A stretch of 64,000 nt of DNA, taken from assembly GCA_012064415.1 (NCBI GenBank), contig SSNU01000247.1:1302629-1366628 (forward strand), read 5' to 3'. The number at the start of each line of letters is the position of its first letter. Within the stretch, counting starts at the first letter, position 1. Below, one piece after another: positions 25,360 to 37,956 of this stretch. Both the position numbers and the translations under genes were made by a program. The notes below the pieces were generated by a model. The model was not told where the DNA came from. It did no database searches and saw nothing but the letters and a program-made list of their open reading frames with translations. This DNA is from Gyrodactylus bullatarudis (lineage: Eukaryota > Platyhelminthes > Monogenea > Gyrodactylidea > Gyrodactylidae).

Positions 25360-26854
25360 ACATTCCCAGCCAGTTCTTGATGTTTCCTTTTTTTCAAAGA
25401 ACATTTACATGATTCCTGATTTGATGATCTCCTTTTGTGAAAGCATTGTATGCTGTCATGACGATACAATAATTATAGAGGGGACTCCTTCCTTCTCCAA
25501 AAACTATATAATATATCTACATATTTATTTGAAACATGCAAAATTTATTGTAAATATAGACCTTTTTTCTCTCTTCATTGCTCATTCCTCAATAACACGG
25601 TCAGTAGTTTACTAGAGATCGCTCAAGAGAGTCAGAATAAAAGGAAAGCTATAAATTATTAGAACTACAGAGAAAGATGACATTTTCCAATGAAACAAGC
25701 CTATTTTTAGATCAAAGGATCGGAATTTAAGCTTTGGATATACAATCTAAGATCAAAGGGGGAACTCTGTATGCAGATATAGACTAGAGAGGGTTTTGAT
25801 AATCAAGAAATTCATTTAATTAATCTCAAAGAGAATATATTTTCTTGGAGGCGCTAATGTAAATCAACGATTTCCTGTCAACTAACTATATCATACATTT
25901 TTTTTCTTGGCGTGTAACATTCGATAGAGAGAATACTCGGTAAGTGTGTGAGGCTATATAGACACACAAATGGTTGGCATACTACTACATGCCAGGGATA
26001 TCAGGAAAGAGGGCAGATATTTGACAGCAAATAAAGTCTATAAAGAGAATATATACATTTCGAATTATTGAGGTTATAATACATATGCTTAGAGTGTTTA
26101 ATCTGTACATAGATTGGTAAAGGGGGAGGTTGATGAAAAGTGTTATTTCTTGACATGAGGTAGAAATATTATTTACTGGTATTATATCGTACAGTGAATT
26201 TTCACAAAAATAAATCCAAAAAGAGTTTAAGTAACACTTTCTGTGTGTGTACCTTTTGAGACGTGATGAAAATCACAGACATTTTAGCTTTTTTATTTCA
26301 ATCAACATCAAGAGAGATGTTACCAAGGGTTTGAACTGCATTACTTCTTTTTCTCTCTCTTGTGTGTTAAACATTAAATTCAAAAAGATATTCAATTCTC
26401 TCTGTTATCTGGCTAATGGTCTTGTTCAAGAATTTTGTTCTCCAAACAACTCACGAGGGTACTTATTTTGAAAGCGTGATAGTCATCCTCTATTATGGCA
26501 ATGTCCATTTTTCCATGATAAAACTTGGGAAATTCATTAAATGGTCAAGATAAACCAATTTTTAGTGATTGCCTAATAAAAATTCATTGAAAACTGAGCT
26601 GCGACAAAATAGTACTTAAAATTGATAATTCTATCAGAAAAGTTGCTACAAATAAAAAAGGTTAAAATTTTACCCTATCCTAGTAGAGAATAATACAATT
26701 TATCTTATTTTGTAGTATATATTCAATCATTTAAAAGTATGCGAGAGGTTCTAGGTAAAAATTAGAGGTTTTGGCATACAGAAGAGTCCACAAAGAGAAC
26801 AAAACGTGCATATGTGTCGATTATTTCCAAGTGCTCTGAAAGTTTCGTACCAGT

Positions 26855-26905
26855 CTCGGTGGGATCCATTAGTAAACTGTAACATTCAGTGAAATGCGAC
26901 GAAAT
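26855..26905. repeat. solo fragment of fold-back family C
   Basis: GGGATCCATTAGTAAACTGTAACATTCAGTG-type sequence nearly matches 37399-37433 inside the fold-back at 37.2 kb. Only one arm is present here. Confidence 0.7.
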
Positions 26906-28530
26906 AATTGTTTTAGTGAGTTACAATTAGAAATACATGTAAAATATGCAAATTTTTTGCCTATAATAACCATGGCATTTAATCGTCATTTTTGTAGAAG
27001 AAAAGAGCCCATATCGGAAGGGAGCAATCTCTGAATATCAAAGAGAGAGAAATTTGAAAGACTTTGTTGCTCTGTGTCTGTGTGTGTAACAAGTGAACTT
27101 TAATGCTTACTTTTTAGCTAGTTTGTAGTAGTGTTGGTATGTATTTGTTTTTCCCCTCTATATTCTACAGAGGAAATATCCTGGCAAGAAAGATAGAGGG
27201 GAGAATTTGTCCCAATTTCTCTTTTAATTTATGACATTGATTAATTGTCCATTTATATACAGTTTGGTAGTTGAACTTGATTTTCTCAGTACATTGAGAA
27301 AAGCATATTATTATTGAAAAGGGGAGGATAATTGAATATTCGATAGCTAAGCAGGTTACTAACCAAGAGAACAAGAACAAGACAAGAAAATAGACTGTTT
27401 TACCATTCATGATAATCAATTAATCAAGGTTGTTTGTGACAAGGAGAAAAAGAGGAAATCTTGACACCCCCATTTCTCTCAGGGGTCCATCAAAGCCATC
27501 TCCGAGATAATTAAAGCACATCCTTCATACAAAAAATTAAGATTCGATAAAGTTTTGCTGGCTCTGAGATATTTAAGGTTTTTTTAAGTTCTAAAAATTC
27601 GTCATTGTTTCCACCATATCTCGATTATCCTTTTTCCCAAAATAAAGATTTATGTACCAAAATTACTACAACCCATTGTCTGACTAGGGGTGAGGTGCGG
27701 CTGATCGTTAGTTTTCGAAATTTAAGTTTTTATACCAATGAAATTTCTAACATCTACAGCTACTGTTCAACGATAGTTTTATTATTTTATCCAAAAACCC
27801 TAAGCAGACTAAGTTAGAAAGTTAGTTGATAAACTTTAGTGAATACCTGTCTTAATGAGCTGAACATTATTCTTGCAGCTAAATGAAGTGAATTGTAGAG
27901 ACACTCAATAAAAGAATGTATGCTTAAGAATAACTGCGTACAATCTATAAAAGAACGCTTTTTCTTTACTCAAATAGGCAGTCAAATGTAGTGATAAAAA
28001 AAATTAAAAGCAATAAATCATTCAGACAGTATGTGAAATGAGACAGGAAATAAGGACGGATTGTGGAAGTTACAAGAAGATGTAGATGAGAATATGAATA
28101 CACAGTGTAGATTGAGATATACAAAATCCTAGTGATGTGAATATGCTCAAAATACAGAATATGAACGAGAGAATTGCAATTTTTTCATTCTTTTCTCTTG
28201 GAACCGAGAACGTTTTGTGTCAGAAAAAATTTTTGCCAAGAGTAAGAGAGTAAGATAGACTCATCAAGTAAGCAGAATGAATTGAGTAAAGGCATTCATT
28301 CTATCATTCCAGATGGCTTGCTTTAATGAAATGAAGAGACTCTAGGCCTGATAGATTCAAAGTAAGTCAGAGTGAATGTCAACCTACCTACTGTGGAATC
28401 ATATGAAAAGATTATTGTACTCCTAATTAACCCTTTAAGCCTCGGCAGGTCATATGTGGGACGAGTAATTTGCTTAAGCCACAATTCTATTTTTGTGATT
28501 CATCAACCACAGGAGATGTTGCTAGAATTT

Positions 28531-29250
28531 TCGGTAATAGACCAGAAAGCGTGCACAAAAATTTTCTCTTCCCAAAAATTTTTCTATGTCCAAAAATGTC
28601 ACAATTGTACATTTTGATAAAAAGCTGAGTACAATTTTAGATCAATATCTTGAAAATGATAATCGAAGAATAGGAGGACCATACGAAACAGTGGAGATTG
28701 ATGAAATGCATCTTTTCAAACGAAAGTTCAATCGAGGTAGATACTTTAGAAATCAACGATACTGGGTCGTTGGTGCAATATGTCGCGGATCTAAGGAGAT
28801 AAAGCTCTCACTTGTGAGAAGACGAAATAAACAGACTCTGCATGGGTTTGTAAGAAGACATATAGCTCCTGGCTCAAGCATGTAAATTTGAAAATCTCTA
28901 ATAAAGCTTCTCTTAATAAAACTCTAGCATATACTGTAAAAATCAAGATTTTTATTATTTACGATACATTCTTGCAACTTATACCATCATGCAGAGCAAG
29001 AAAAATTAATTATTAATTATAATTATTGCATTTTGAAGTTTACACATATCTTTTTTAAACCTGAGTTATTTAGCTTTGAATCTTGTAATTTTCCTCATTT
29101 CGCAGGATAAATAACAATGGGGATTGCATTACTTGAGAAAGAAGGGTAGAAAAAGAATGTGTGACAAACATATTAGTTGCGACATTTTTGGACATAGAAA
29201 AATTTTTGGGAAGAGAAAATTTTTGTGCACGCTTTCTGGTCTATTACCGA
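28531..29250 (+). mobile_element. deleted Merlin/ISXO2-type element with 70-bp inverted repeats
   Basis: The arms 28531-28600 and 29181-29250 are perfect reverse complements over 70 bp (outer end TCGGTAATAGACC, inner end AAAAATGTC). Between them is the N-terminal part of an ISXO2/Merlin-like DDE transposase, listed separately. The perfect arms suggest recent mobility or arm homogenisation. The coding part is too short to be autonomous. I could not identify convincing flanking target duplications. Confidence 0.75.
28586..28885 (+). pseudogene. truncated ISXO2/Merlin-like DDE transposase
   Basis: The open frame of 99 codons includes VEIDEMHLFKRKFNRGR, YWVVGAICR and HIAPGSSM. This is the ISXO2-like transposase core around its first catalytic Asp (VEIDE), with the usual K(R)KFNRGR and GGICR-type motifs. 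It stops right after the IAPGS motif, so the second Asp and the final acidic residue of the catalytic triad are missing. The frame begins inside the left inverted repeat. The family is recognised from motif order; the copy is non-functional as a transposase. Confidence 0.75.
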
Positions 29251-30746
29251 ATTTTCATGAGAAATATGATATAAACGTTCTTAAGAAATTATGGATATTT
29301 TTTACAAACTACTAATTGCTATTTTTTCTAGGCTAAGCCCTTTTCAGATAACATCTTCATTTGATTAATACTGTTCCTAAAGCGTCTCAATCTCAGGACT
29401 ACTTTTGCCTGAAATGATACTTATCATTTTGTGTTTGCACTAATGATCACAGTGAAATAGAATAGGGTCTGAAATTTTTTTTTCTTGGGCCAATATCTCC
29501 TAAACTGAATGAAGGTTTTTAAAAAATTGCATATTATCAATAAACCCTAGAGCCCGGTAAAGAGTCTGATGAGAACCGGTGAAATAAAAGCTTTATAACT
29601 ACATATGCACTAGTCTTCAAATCCTCTTAATGAATCCCTCATTAAATAGCTCATTATTATTCATTCAAGCCTCCGAAAATACTTCGTTTACCACCCATTC
29701 GATAGAAAATTTATTAATCTTCTGGAAAACGCAAAGATCTTGGCTCTATCATTGGTTTAAATCAATTTAAAGGGAGTTGATTTTTTTTGAAAAATTAATT
29801 TTTGTTAGAAGTTTTTTTGAAAACCTTCTTCACAGGATCATAGATAAAAGTAAGAAAACTTTTATCGAGGAATCATGCCTCTAGAATTTAAATATGCAAT
29901 CGCTTGTACTCTATCTACTAAAGCTACAGAGATAACCTGTTTTTGGATCAAAAGATGACCTATTTTTTGGTCGATAACTTCTGAACCAAGAATAATTGCG
30001 TTAGAACAACCATGGGATTTGCAAAACAAACCATGGGATAGACAAGAGATTGAGTGAAAAAAAATTCTCTGGGACTTTAGGGGTTAAAATCAGATTATTT
30101 GAAAAGAAGAACAAATAAGAGAACTTGACATGAATAAAAAACAAACATACCAAAAAATAAACAAATTATTACAATCTTACTTTAAAGTAAGGATATGTAT
30201 ATAAAAAACATATATAGCAAAAAGCACTTACTCTTTCGTCATTTTCAATGATGCACTGTTTCTAGAGAGGTGATCTATAACGTTGCAAGAAATAGTAGAG
30301 AAAAGGATCAAAATAATGAATGACACATTTTATTCAAAACTATTTCTCATTTTGTTATATATTATTACTATATTTTATGAAAACATGCATAGGCCGTCAT
30401 TAGAGGGAGAGATAAAGTGGTATGAAGAGATGGTAGTCGGGGAATTTGTCGTCTGCAAGCAGAGACTATGAGAGTAAGAGACGAAAAGATAGAGAGAGGG
30501 GGCTGCAACATGGCTATAAAACACAGCAAGTAGACGAATAGCTTAGTTCATGTTTTCTGATAATGAAAGATGATAATAAATACAATATTAAATAGGCAAC
30601 AAATGGTACTTTTCTCAATATTTATAATAGTATAAATGTAAATGTATCAATCAGAGGTTATGTTATATATAGAGAGATGGAATATATATATATATTTGTA
30701 TATAAGCCTGGAGGAAATTAAAAAGGGAAATTGATCGTAGATTCGT

Positions 30747-33700
30747 TTATGGTTTTTTTGTCTTTTTAATGAAAACTGAATCTGATTTTGGATAACGTTC
30801 TGGAATGAAATCAGAGTCGTTACGTAGACGACGTGCAACATGATCCACAAACACATCGCGGAAGGAATCAACCAAAGGTTGCGATCGTAGATTACCGGGT
30901 ATTTGAGATGACTCATCAGGTATGCTTTGATCTGGATTCAAAGTTGCATAGAGGGTGTCATAGAAGAAGTCTTTATTCCTCTCCAGAATGGCAGACTTTT
31001 GTTCGTTTATTATCTAGAGTTTAGTTAAAATTTCAATTCAAACCCATTTTTACACTCTAGTTTAGATTTTAATAGCAATTCTAACTAGCAAACTGAACTA
31101 GCCATCATAATTTTTTTTTAATGTGGTGAGAATTATACAAGACCTTTCGATTATAATGAATGATGATGTGAAAACTAGTCTTTGATCAAATAAAATGAGA
31201 CTAACTTTTCTTCTTTTGGCAGGCATTCCATTCAGGTAGGCATCAGAAAAGGCCGAGATTGGTCTAGGATCTCTCAGTTCGCAGCTCTTTTTTTCGTCAT
31301 TCCTAATGATGTCGATCCATGATTCTGGGACTTGTTCACCATCCAAGTCGGCTCTTTTTAAGAAACATTAATGATTCATGGGCCTATATGGTCGGGCGAG
31401 AGTGACACTTACGATTTTTCTGAAGATCGAACAAGGTAATTTCCAGTAGTGGAGGTAAGGGAAGTGACCATGTCTAACCGAGGATCATTCTCATGTAACT
31501 CAAGGGGTTCAGGTCCCAAATGAGAAATTTTTTGTATTTCCGTGTTACTTTGAGCTTGCTGAACATTAGTGTTGCTAGGAAGATTTGCCTAGCAAAAAAG
31601 GAGAAGAGAAAAAAGTGAAAAATAATTTCGCCTAGCTAAATTTTTGACTTACATTCTTGTAAACAATTTTTTCAGAAACCTTTCTCTTCAATTCACTACG
31701 TTGACTTGGATTTATTCGTTCATAGAGACGAACTGAGTTGAAGAACCAAACAGTTAGGCGCTGAATGGCAGTTCGATCATGATTGTTATTCACTGAAAAG
31801 AGTAAAAAAAGAGTCAAAAAGAAAAACCAATTAGAAGTGAAATTCTAACCAGGTAATTGTGAAGATAATGAAATAAATTGGCCAACAATAGGGGCAAGAC
31901 TTTCTGACGTCAAGGTTTCAATGTGAGGAGTTCGACGCAACTCTGGAATCATGTCAAACAACAAATCCATGAGAGTGAAGATTTCAAATAGGGCTTGTTG
32001 CATCAACTGGGAAAGGATTGAATTAAAGCCAATGTTGGTGGGACTTCTGAGGATCCAGTTGAAAATATTGTCAAAGCAGCTCTGGCAAGATTAACAAATA
32101 GGATAATAAAAGCAGATAAATAGAGAAGGAAAGCATTAGGCTTACTTCAAAAACCTTTTCGAAAGATCTAATGAAGTCAACATTGAATTCTGCAAATTGA
32201 TCGTGGAGTGGGGCTAACATGAAATCGATCCATGGTCTGACTGAACTGTTTCGTTGAAGACTTGGCAAGAGGCTAGCTCTATAGTCAATTTCCAGATAAT
32301 TTTGATGGGCCAAATTTGGAGAGATAAAATCAAAAATTTCGTGTAGAAACACTAGAAAAGATTGGTTTGTAATTTGATCAGTCTCTGAAGTGGTGGACAA
32401 GTCAAAGTTTAGTGCTGGATGAGTTGCAGATCTGCTGGAATTGAAACAGTTGATGATGCCTTGAAGGAATAATCTTGGCAGCCAGATTAACTCAGATCTA
32501 ACTGGATTGACTGAGGGAGGAGGTACAGGGCGTGCCAATCGAGAAGATCGTTGAGGAGCAAATATGGCACTCATAGAACCACCTAGGATGAAAATTTTAA
32601 ATAATAAATAAAAAGCTAAACGAGGTAAAATTTGAAATTAAAACAAACCTGTGATAAGAGGATCCCAAACACTCTCCCAATTGGAAGATTGTTGGTTACC
32701 AGTTGAATTTCTGCTTCTCAAGTCATTTAGACCTTCCTCGTGGCTAGCTGAGGTATTGAGACGAGTTGTGGTCTGAATAATCGGCCGTTCAGCAACAACA
32801 AAGACTTCCATATTTGTTGGGAGGATGCCAGTTGAACGAAAAGTATTGAATGAGCGACCGTTTCTGCTTGCTTGTCTGGGAAAGAAGCGTGAACGACAAG
32901 GAAGAAAGACGTCATAGCGCAAATCGTCTGTCTGTGGAGATCCATTCATGGTGGCATTACTCCTGGATTCGCCAGATTCAGAAGCTGACGATGTTCGGTT
33001 GCTTTGCGGTGGGACTGTATTTGCATTTGCTGAATCTACACGAGTTGGAGTGGATTGAAGGGCAGTTGGAATACTTGATAAGAAGGCAAATTTTTAGTAA
33101 CATAGAGATATTTGTATCATCATGGGTTAATCAAGACAAGGCATTTACAAATTTACACAACTATTCATTTAATTAGTTAGCAGAGTGGATCGCGATACTT
33201 ACTGAGAAAAAGAAACCAACGTGTTTCCCAATAACGGTATTTGGAAATTATTAGAATGGATCCTATTGCTAGTTAGTTTCATTAAATAAAAATGATAATG
33301 ATAATTAATAATGTACTCACATTGCAGGTCGAACTTGTGGTAAAGACTCGGGGTTTGCCAATGGAGGTCCTTGAGATTGACTTCGAGGTTCACGCCTAAA
33401 GAATAAAATGTTGGTGACACCATTAGATTTTAATGATCAAATGTCTAAACATACTCATTTCTTGTGGCAGAAGAGACAGAGGAATTGGTATTGTTTCTTC
33501 TGGATGAGACAGAATGCCGAAAGATGGCCTGAGGAATAATTGTTGGTTGAATTGAGATTTCAGTGATGGTTTGGTAGCTAGGCGGTATAATTTCTCTCTT
33601 TGTATATTCCTGCGAATTATCGACTGTATCTGTTGGAGCTGTATTTTCTTGGTTAGATGATGGGATATCGGTTGTTGATTGATCTATGGTTGTAGTATTG

Positions 33701-34786
33701 GTAGAGGGGGCAGTTGTTGTTGGAGTACGAACATCAAACTCAGAAAGTAAATGCATCATATGTGAATTCATGTGCAACAACTCGGAAACATTGCGAAAAT
33801 ACTGTAATAAAATATTTTTTAATGGAAATTATTGATCATGTAGAAATCTATATCCCAATAAATACAAAAGAGATTTGTCTGGTTAGGAATCAAGAGTTAA
33901 TTAATTGAAAAATATTGAATCAATGAAATATAGCAATTAGTCTATACGTACATCATTGTTCCATGCGGGTAGAGTTGGATCAAGACTATTTCTCTCTTCA
34001 ATTGGCTGAGAATAATATTGCTGGCGCTGAGATTCAGCTTGGAACATTTGTTCACAACTACGAACATGATTCATAGTTCTATCGAGAATACTCAATTGAT
34101 CTCGCATTACTCGAGCCAATCGATCAAAATCATTAACAAAAATTGCTTCAGGTTGACTAACCGATGAAGGCTCAGTTGTAGTTTCTACTTGAGAAGGCTT
34201 TTCCTCAATTGAAGAAGATGGACCAGCTAGAAATGGAAAGTTTTATGGATAGTAACAAACCTTGAGGAGTTTGCAAGTCATTGAGCTGACGCAAAATATT
34301 TTCAGATCTATCGAGCATCAATCTTAAAGATGTGTAAGATCGAGGAGAAACTGGCTCGTTATTCTGAGTTCTGTTTGAGGGCTCATTGTTTGCTGTACTA
34401 GAAGGAAATATTCCATTACCAAAAAGATCTTGAGTTATCATATTGACAAAATTGAGAAGTGGTCGAGAAGTGAACAATCCTCGAGTTCCTTCTGGGGCAG
34501 AAGTTGTTGTATTCGTAGAATCATTAGTGGTTTGATTGGAAGATGGAGGAACAGATGTTGGGGGAGCTCTTTCAACCAGATGAATAGTCTTATTCTCCAG
34601 GTTACATTCTGATATGACTTCATTATCCTTCAATAATCTTCCCTGATAGATTAATCGTTGACGAGAAACAGGAACCTGTAGGATAGAGCTAATCTTTTCC
34701 TTTAAATCCAAAATCTTTTGTTCTGGATTAGTAATTTCTACCACTGTGTCAACTCCATCCAATGTTTTTACAGTTATATTAAACAT
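30747..34786 (-). CDS. BAG6: BAG6/Scythe ubiquitin-like quality-control chaperone
   Basis: Twelve exons: 34786-34261, 34226-33952, 33801-33455, 33395-33321, 33268-33203, 33073-32649, 32582-32146, 32081-31850, 31792-31653, 31588-31413, 31353-31206 and 31013-30747. Phase is preserved throughout, giving about 770 residues (human about 1130). The N terminus is a ubiquitin-like domain (residues 1-74) ending in the BAG6-typical RQRLIYQGRLL and IHLVERAPP. The middle is Ser/Thr/Pro/Asn-rich. Near the C terminus are SDAYLNGMPAKRRK, a nearly invariant BAG6 stretch with the nuclear localisation signal, and SFRDVFVDHVARRLRND with FIPERYP, the BAG-similar end. BAG6 with GET4 and UBL4A holds hydrophobic clients for tail-anchored insertion or degradation. 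Introns run from 34 to 192 nt. The acceptor of exon 5 is ambiguous by 6 nt (33268 or 33262). The AIP gene follows upstream on the same strand. Confidence 0.93.
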
Positions 34787-35125
34787 TCTAGAATCTTGAA
34801 GCGTATAAATGTAAAATGTAACGTTATTATAAACAAGAAAACTAACTCAAATCAACATTTTTTAAAGTATTAACAACTAATAAGTGCGTTTTTTCGAATT
34901 TGAAAAATAATCATTATTTTAAAAAAAATGATACTTGTAAAATTCAATACTATTGAATAATAATATTAAAGACTAAAAGGATTAATATAAACGAGTCATA
35001 GTGCAGATCTATTATTAGATTTCTGAGTTAGAATAATAATGTCTTAAATTCTGTAATGATAAGTCGAGGTAAAAAATTAAAAATAATATAATTTATATTA
35101 GCAATAAATTTATATCAAAACTGAG
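34787..35125. other. spacer between AIP and BAG6
   Basis: A 339-bp AT-rich spacer between two tandem minus-strand genes. It should hold the AIP 3' UTR and the BAG6 promoter. An acceptor-like TTCTAG lies directly before the BAG6 ATG, so a 5' UTR intron is possible. Confidence 0.4.
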
Positions 35126-37956
35126 TCATTTATTAATATTTTTCAATTTATTAATCATGAAACTCCTCGTAGCTTCGGTAGCTTCGGCATGGGCTGATTT
35201 AGCTTGAATAACCTCCTTTTCAATATCCTCTCTCAATTCTGGCATCAACTTTTGGGCCATGAGTAAATCATTAATTGCCTCTTGATAATCATTAATTTGA
35301 AAGTAGGCCTTTCCTCTTCTATAAAATGCTTTGCCGTAATTGGCTTGCTTATCAATTGCAGATGACGCAAATGTGACGCAATTTTGGAAATCCTAAATTT
35401 TACAAAATAACGGTGATAAAAGAGATTTTTACCTTTTTCCTGAAAAATATCTGGGCAATGTTGAGATTAACTTTTGAAATATCACAATTTAACTCATTCC
35501 ATTCAGCGTCTCCTTGTCTCTCAAGTGTTATCACTTGTTCAAATAGTTGTAAGGACTTTTGATAGAGAAATAAAGCTTTGTCTAATTCGTTCTGATTGAA
35601 TGCCTTAGTTGCCGAGTCTTTTAAGGATACAGCTTCAAGTTTTCTCTCCTCCGAGTTCATGATATAAGTATCTTTCTTATTTTGTTCAGGAACTTCGATG
35701 CTGGATAGGTTGAAACGAATTTCAAGTTACCTTATCAAATCAAAGATGAACTCGAGGGCTTTGGGATTTTTCATGTACTCGTCTAGGTCAGGATAGCCAA
35801 AAAGAGAAATACCCTCCTTTTCATGATTGGACAGGGCCATGCCAGCACAACAAGACTTTTTATGAGCAGCATGGTTATTGGTCATGTAATCTCGGAGTTT
35901 CCTATTCACAGCTGGGAAATTGAAAAGTCTCTCAGGTGGAACAGTGAAAGAAGCGACTTCCCCCAAGAACATGGTGCCAAGACAAGACTCCCACCACTAG
36001 AGAAATGGAAAAATATCTTTGAGTTTTCAGTATATGGAGTCAAGAGTTTTTGTAAGTGGGGGTTGAGACTAACATCGAGCTGAAATTCTTTACCAGAATA
36101 AACTTCCATAGTCTTTGAATATTTTCGAGTATCATCGAGGACCGTGTCATTATCAGCGTATTTGATCTTGTAATGAAAGATAAACTTGGTCTCTTTCGGA
36201 TAATCAAAGCCTCCACCGGGTGCTCGACAACTCTCAAAGTTTGGTGGACGTCCAGGAACTAGGATTCTCTTTTGAATGTTGCGCAGCTTCGGAATCGTTG
36301 GAATATCCGATAATTCGCCTTTGCCCTTAATGAGATCTGCCAAGTTTTCAGCCATCTTCTTTTGTTCCTATCATGGAGATAAATGCTATTAATATTCTGA
36401 AGTGACCTAAAGATATTAATCATAGGATCAATAGTTTGAGAACTAAAGGAACCAACTAAAAGGGTCACAAATCTTCTTTCGTGTCAAGAGGGGGGTTTTA
36501 TTTTTAGAACTAGAAACCTTATTCAAACTTGAACTCGTTTAGTTTTTAATTACTAAGCTGATTTCAATACGCTTAAAGTCAATAGATTTCCGTATAAGAT
36601 TTCTTTTGATTATTAGACATTGATTCCAAAGTAACACAAATACCGTTGTCATGGAAATATAAATGGAAATTACATTCTAGTACAAGTAATTGATACGGCC
36701 AAGAAATGATACACAAGCATTGAAAAGAACTAAGTGTTGCTCAGAAGATTCCGTCGACATTTTATTCATCATATACGCCAAGGATATAATATTAAACCTT
36801 TTGGAGACGAAATTGAGAGATTGTTTAATTCAAAGTAAAAATTAATTTTTTTAATGTCCAAGGTCAAATACTAAATAAGAAATGATTGGTTAATTCAAGG
36901 GGGTTCTTAAAATGAAATTTAGTTGAAGAAGACAATGTAGATCATTGAATATTCAATCAATGGAAGTGAAATTCTTATGGCTGAATTCAACATGAGAACC
37001 TTGGAGGTTGCTGCTAAACAACCTTGATAAGACAATTTAATTGTACATGTATAATCCACGTAGAAAAATATTATCCATGTGTCGTGAATTAACAGGATTT
37101 ATTTGAATAAAATGTTCTCAGTTTGTAAAAACATGCTCTTGGTTTGATTTGTAATTATTTTTTCATCAATGAATAGTGCAGTACCTATACTTACAAAGGT
37201 TAACTAGAAATATTTCGTTCTAGGTGCTTCGGTAATATATCCCACAGGAACGTCTTATTTGATGTCGCTGAATATTACAGCTTACTAATGAAACTCACAA
37301 AGCATTTAAAAATAATCCAAGTGTACATATACTTACTACTGACAAGTCCAAAAAAGGACGAAACTACCGTCTACCATATATGTATACTTATACTCGGTAG
37401 GATCCATTAGTAAGCTGTAACATTCAGTGACATCCATTACCAAATAAGACGTTCCGGTTATATTACCGAAGCATCTATATCAAAATATTTCTATATTTTC
37501 ATTACCCCATGCACTAATTTTAAACATACTAGCTACATAATTGTATATTCTTGCTATGAAAAAATTTTATCCCTTTGAATGAAATGACCTCTCAATTTTG
37601 AAGAGAAAAATTATATATTAGAGATTCACGGAATTTTGTATATACGTCCGAAAATCCACTTATTTGCATTTAGGAATTTTAAAAAAATTGAAAAAAGAAG
37701 CAAGTTCCATAAAAAAAGAGAATGTAAGCTGAAAAAACACCTATGATTATATTTATAATTTTCATTTTTAAAGAAACATTGCTGATGAAGTTTTAAGAAA
37801 TACGTATTCAGTGTTAATAAACCTCTTGTTTTTTCAATTTTTTTAGAAGAGAGAAATAATTCTTAGAATTTCATAGTTTTAGCCCTAATAATCTGTACTC
37901 ACCTTTGACAGTTTAACTTTGCCAGAATCTTCATCGTCATCTTCACTAAACGTCAT
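35126..37956 (-). CDS. AIP: AIP/XAP2-type FKBP-TPR immunophilin
   Basis: Five exons: 37956-37903, 36367-36074, 35996-35731, 35700-35433 and 35392-35126; introns 1535, 77, 30 and 40 nt; about 382 residues (human AIP 330, AIPL1 384). An acidic first exon (MTFSEDDDEDSGKVKLSK) precedes an FKBP-type PPIase-like domain: NIQKRILVPGR, TVLDDTRKYSKTMEV, WWESCLGTM matching the AIP W-E-T-I-x-x-M stretch, HKKSCCAGMA and the LDEYMKNP region. A C-terminal TPR domain follows (AFNQNELDKALFLYQKSL; KAFYRRGKAYFQINDYQEA). AIP proteins are Hsp90 co-chaperones, with client AhR in vertebrates. PPIase activity is usually absent in this subgroup. Exon 1 was chosen because its phase fits and the upstream frame is open; the ATG at 36355 in exon 2 is the alternative start. 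Confidence 0.87.
37207..37492. repeat. fold-back element (family C) in the AIP first intron
   Basis: The two arms are imperfect reverse complements: GAAATATTTCG and GGTGCTTCGGTAATAT at the left match ATATTACCGAAGCATC and AAATATTTC at the right. They also share AACGTCTTATTTG and the GTAACATTCAGTG type of inner block. A loop of about 100 bp separates the arms. There is no coding capacity; it is MITE-like. A single-arm relative occurs near 26.9 kb. Confidence 0.75.
37620..37835. repeat. fragment related to fold-back family B
   Basis: ATACGTCCGAAAATCCACTTA is shared with the arms of the fold-back at 43.9-44.5 kb, and further short blocks (AAATACGTATT; GCTGAAAAAACACC) follow. It is degraded. Confidence 0.55.

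Larger units (their letters stand above)
28428..30087. mobile_element. TTAA-bounded composite transposon remnant
   Basis: TTAA followed by CCCTTTAAG at the left (28428) and CTTTAGGGG followed by TTAA at the right (30084-30087) resemble the termini of the MITE at 20.7 kb. The right 430 bp is clearly homologous to the interior and right end of that MITE. The left half instead contains an inverted-repeat element with a transposase fragment. I read it as a nested insertion or a larger relative of the MITE. Its left terminus is diverged, so the boundary there is less certain. Confidence 0.55.
25360..30746. other. 5.4-kb intergenic region between Hox and BAG6
   Basis: The region downstream of the Hox stop codon lacks a host gene. 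It contains a solo fragment of fold-back family C near 26850-26905 and a 1.65-kb TTAA-bounded composite at 28.4-30.1 kb with a broken transposase. The remainder is AT-rich and featureless to me. Confidence 0.5.

Noticed and set aside
29124..29315. Second coding frame inside the Merlin-like element
   Set aside because: Most of it is simply the translation of the right inverted repeat; there are no transposase motifs.
32850..33176. Plus-strand open frame of 108 codons
   Set aside because: It lies antisense over a BAG6 exon with supported splicing and phase.
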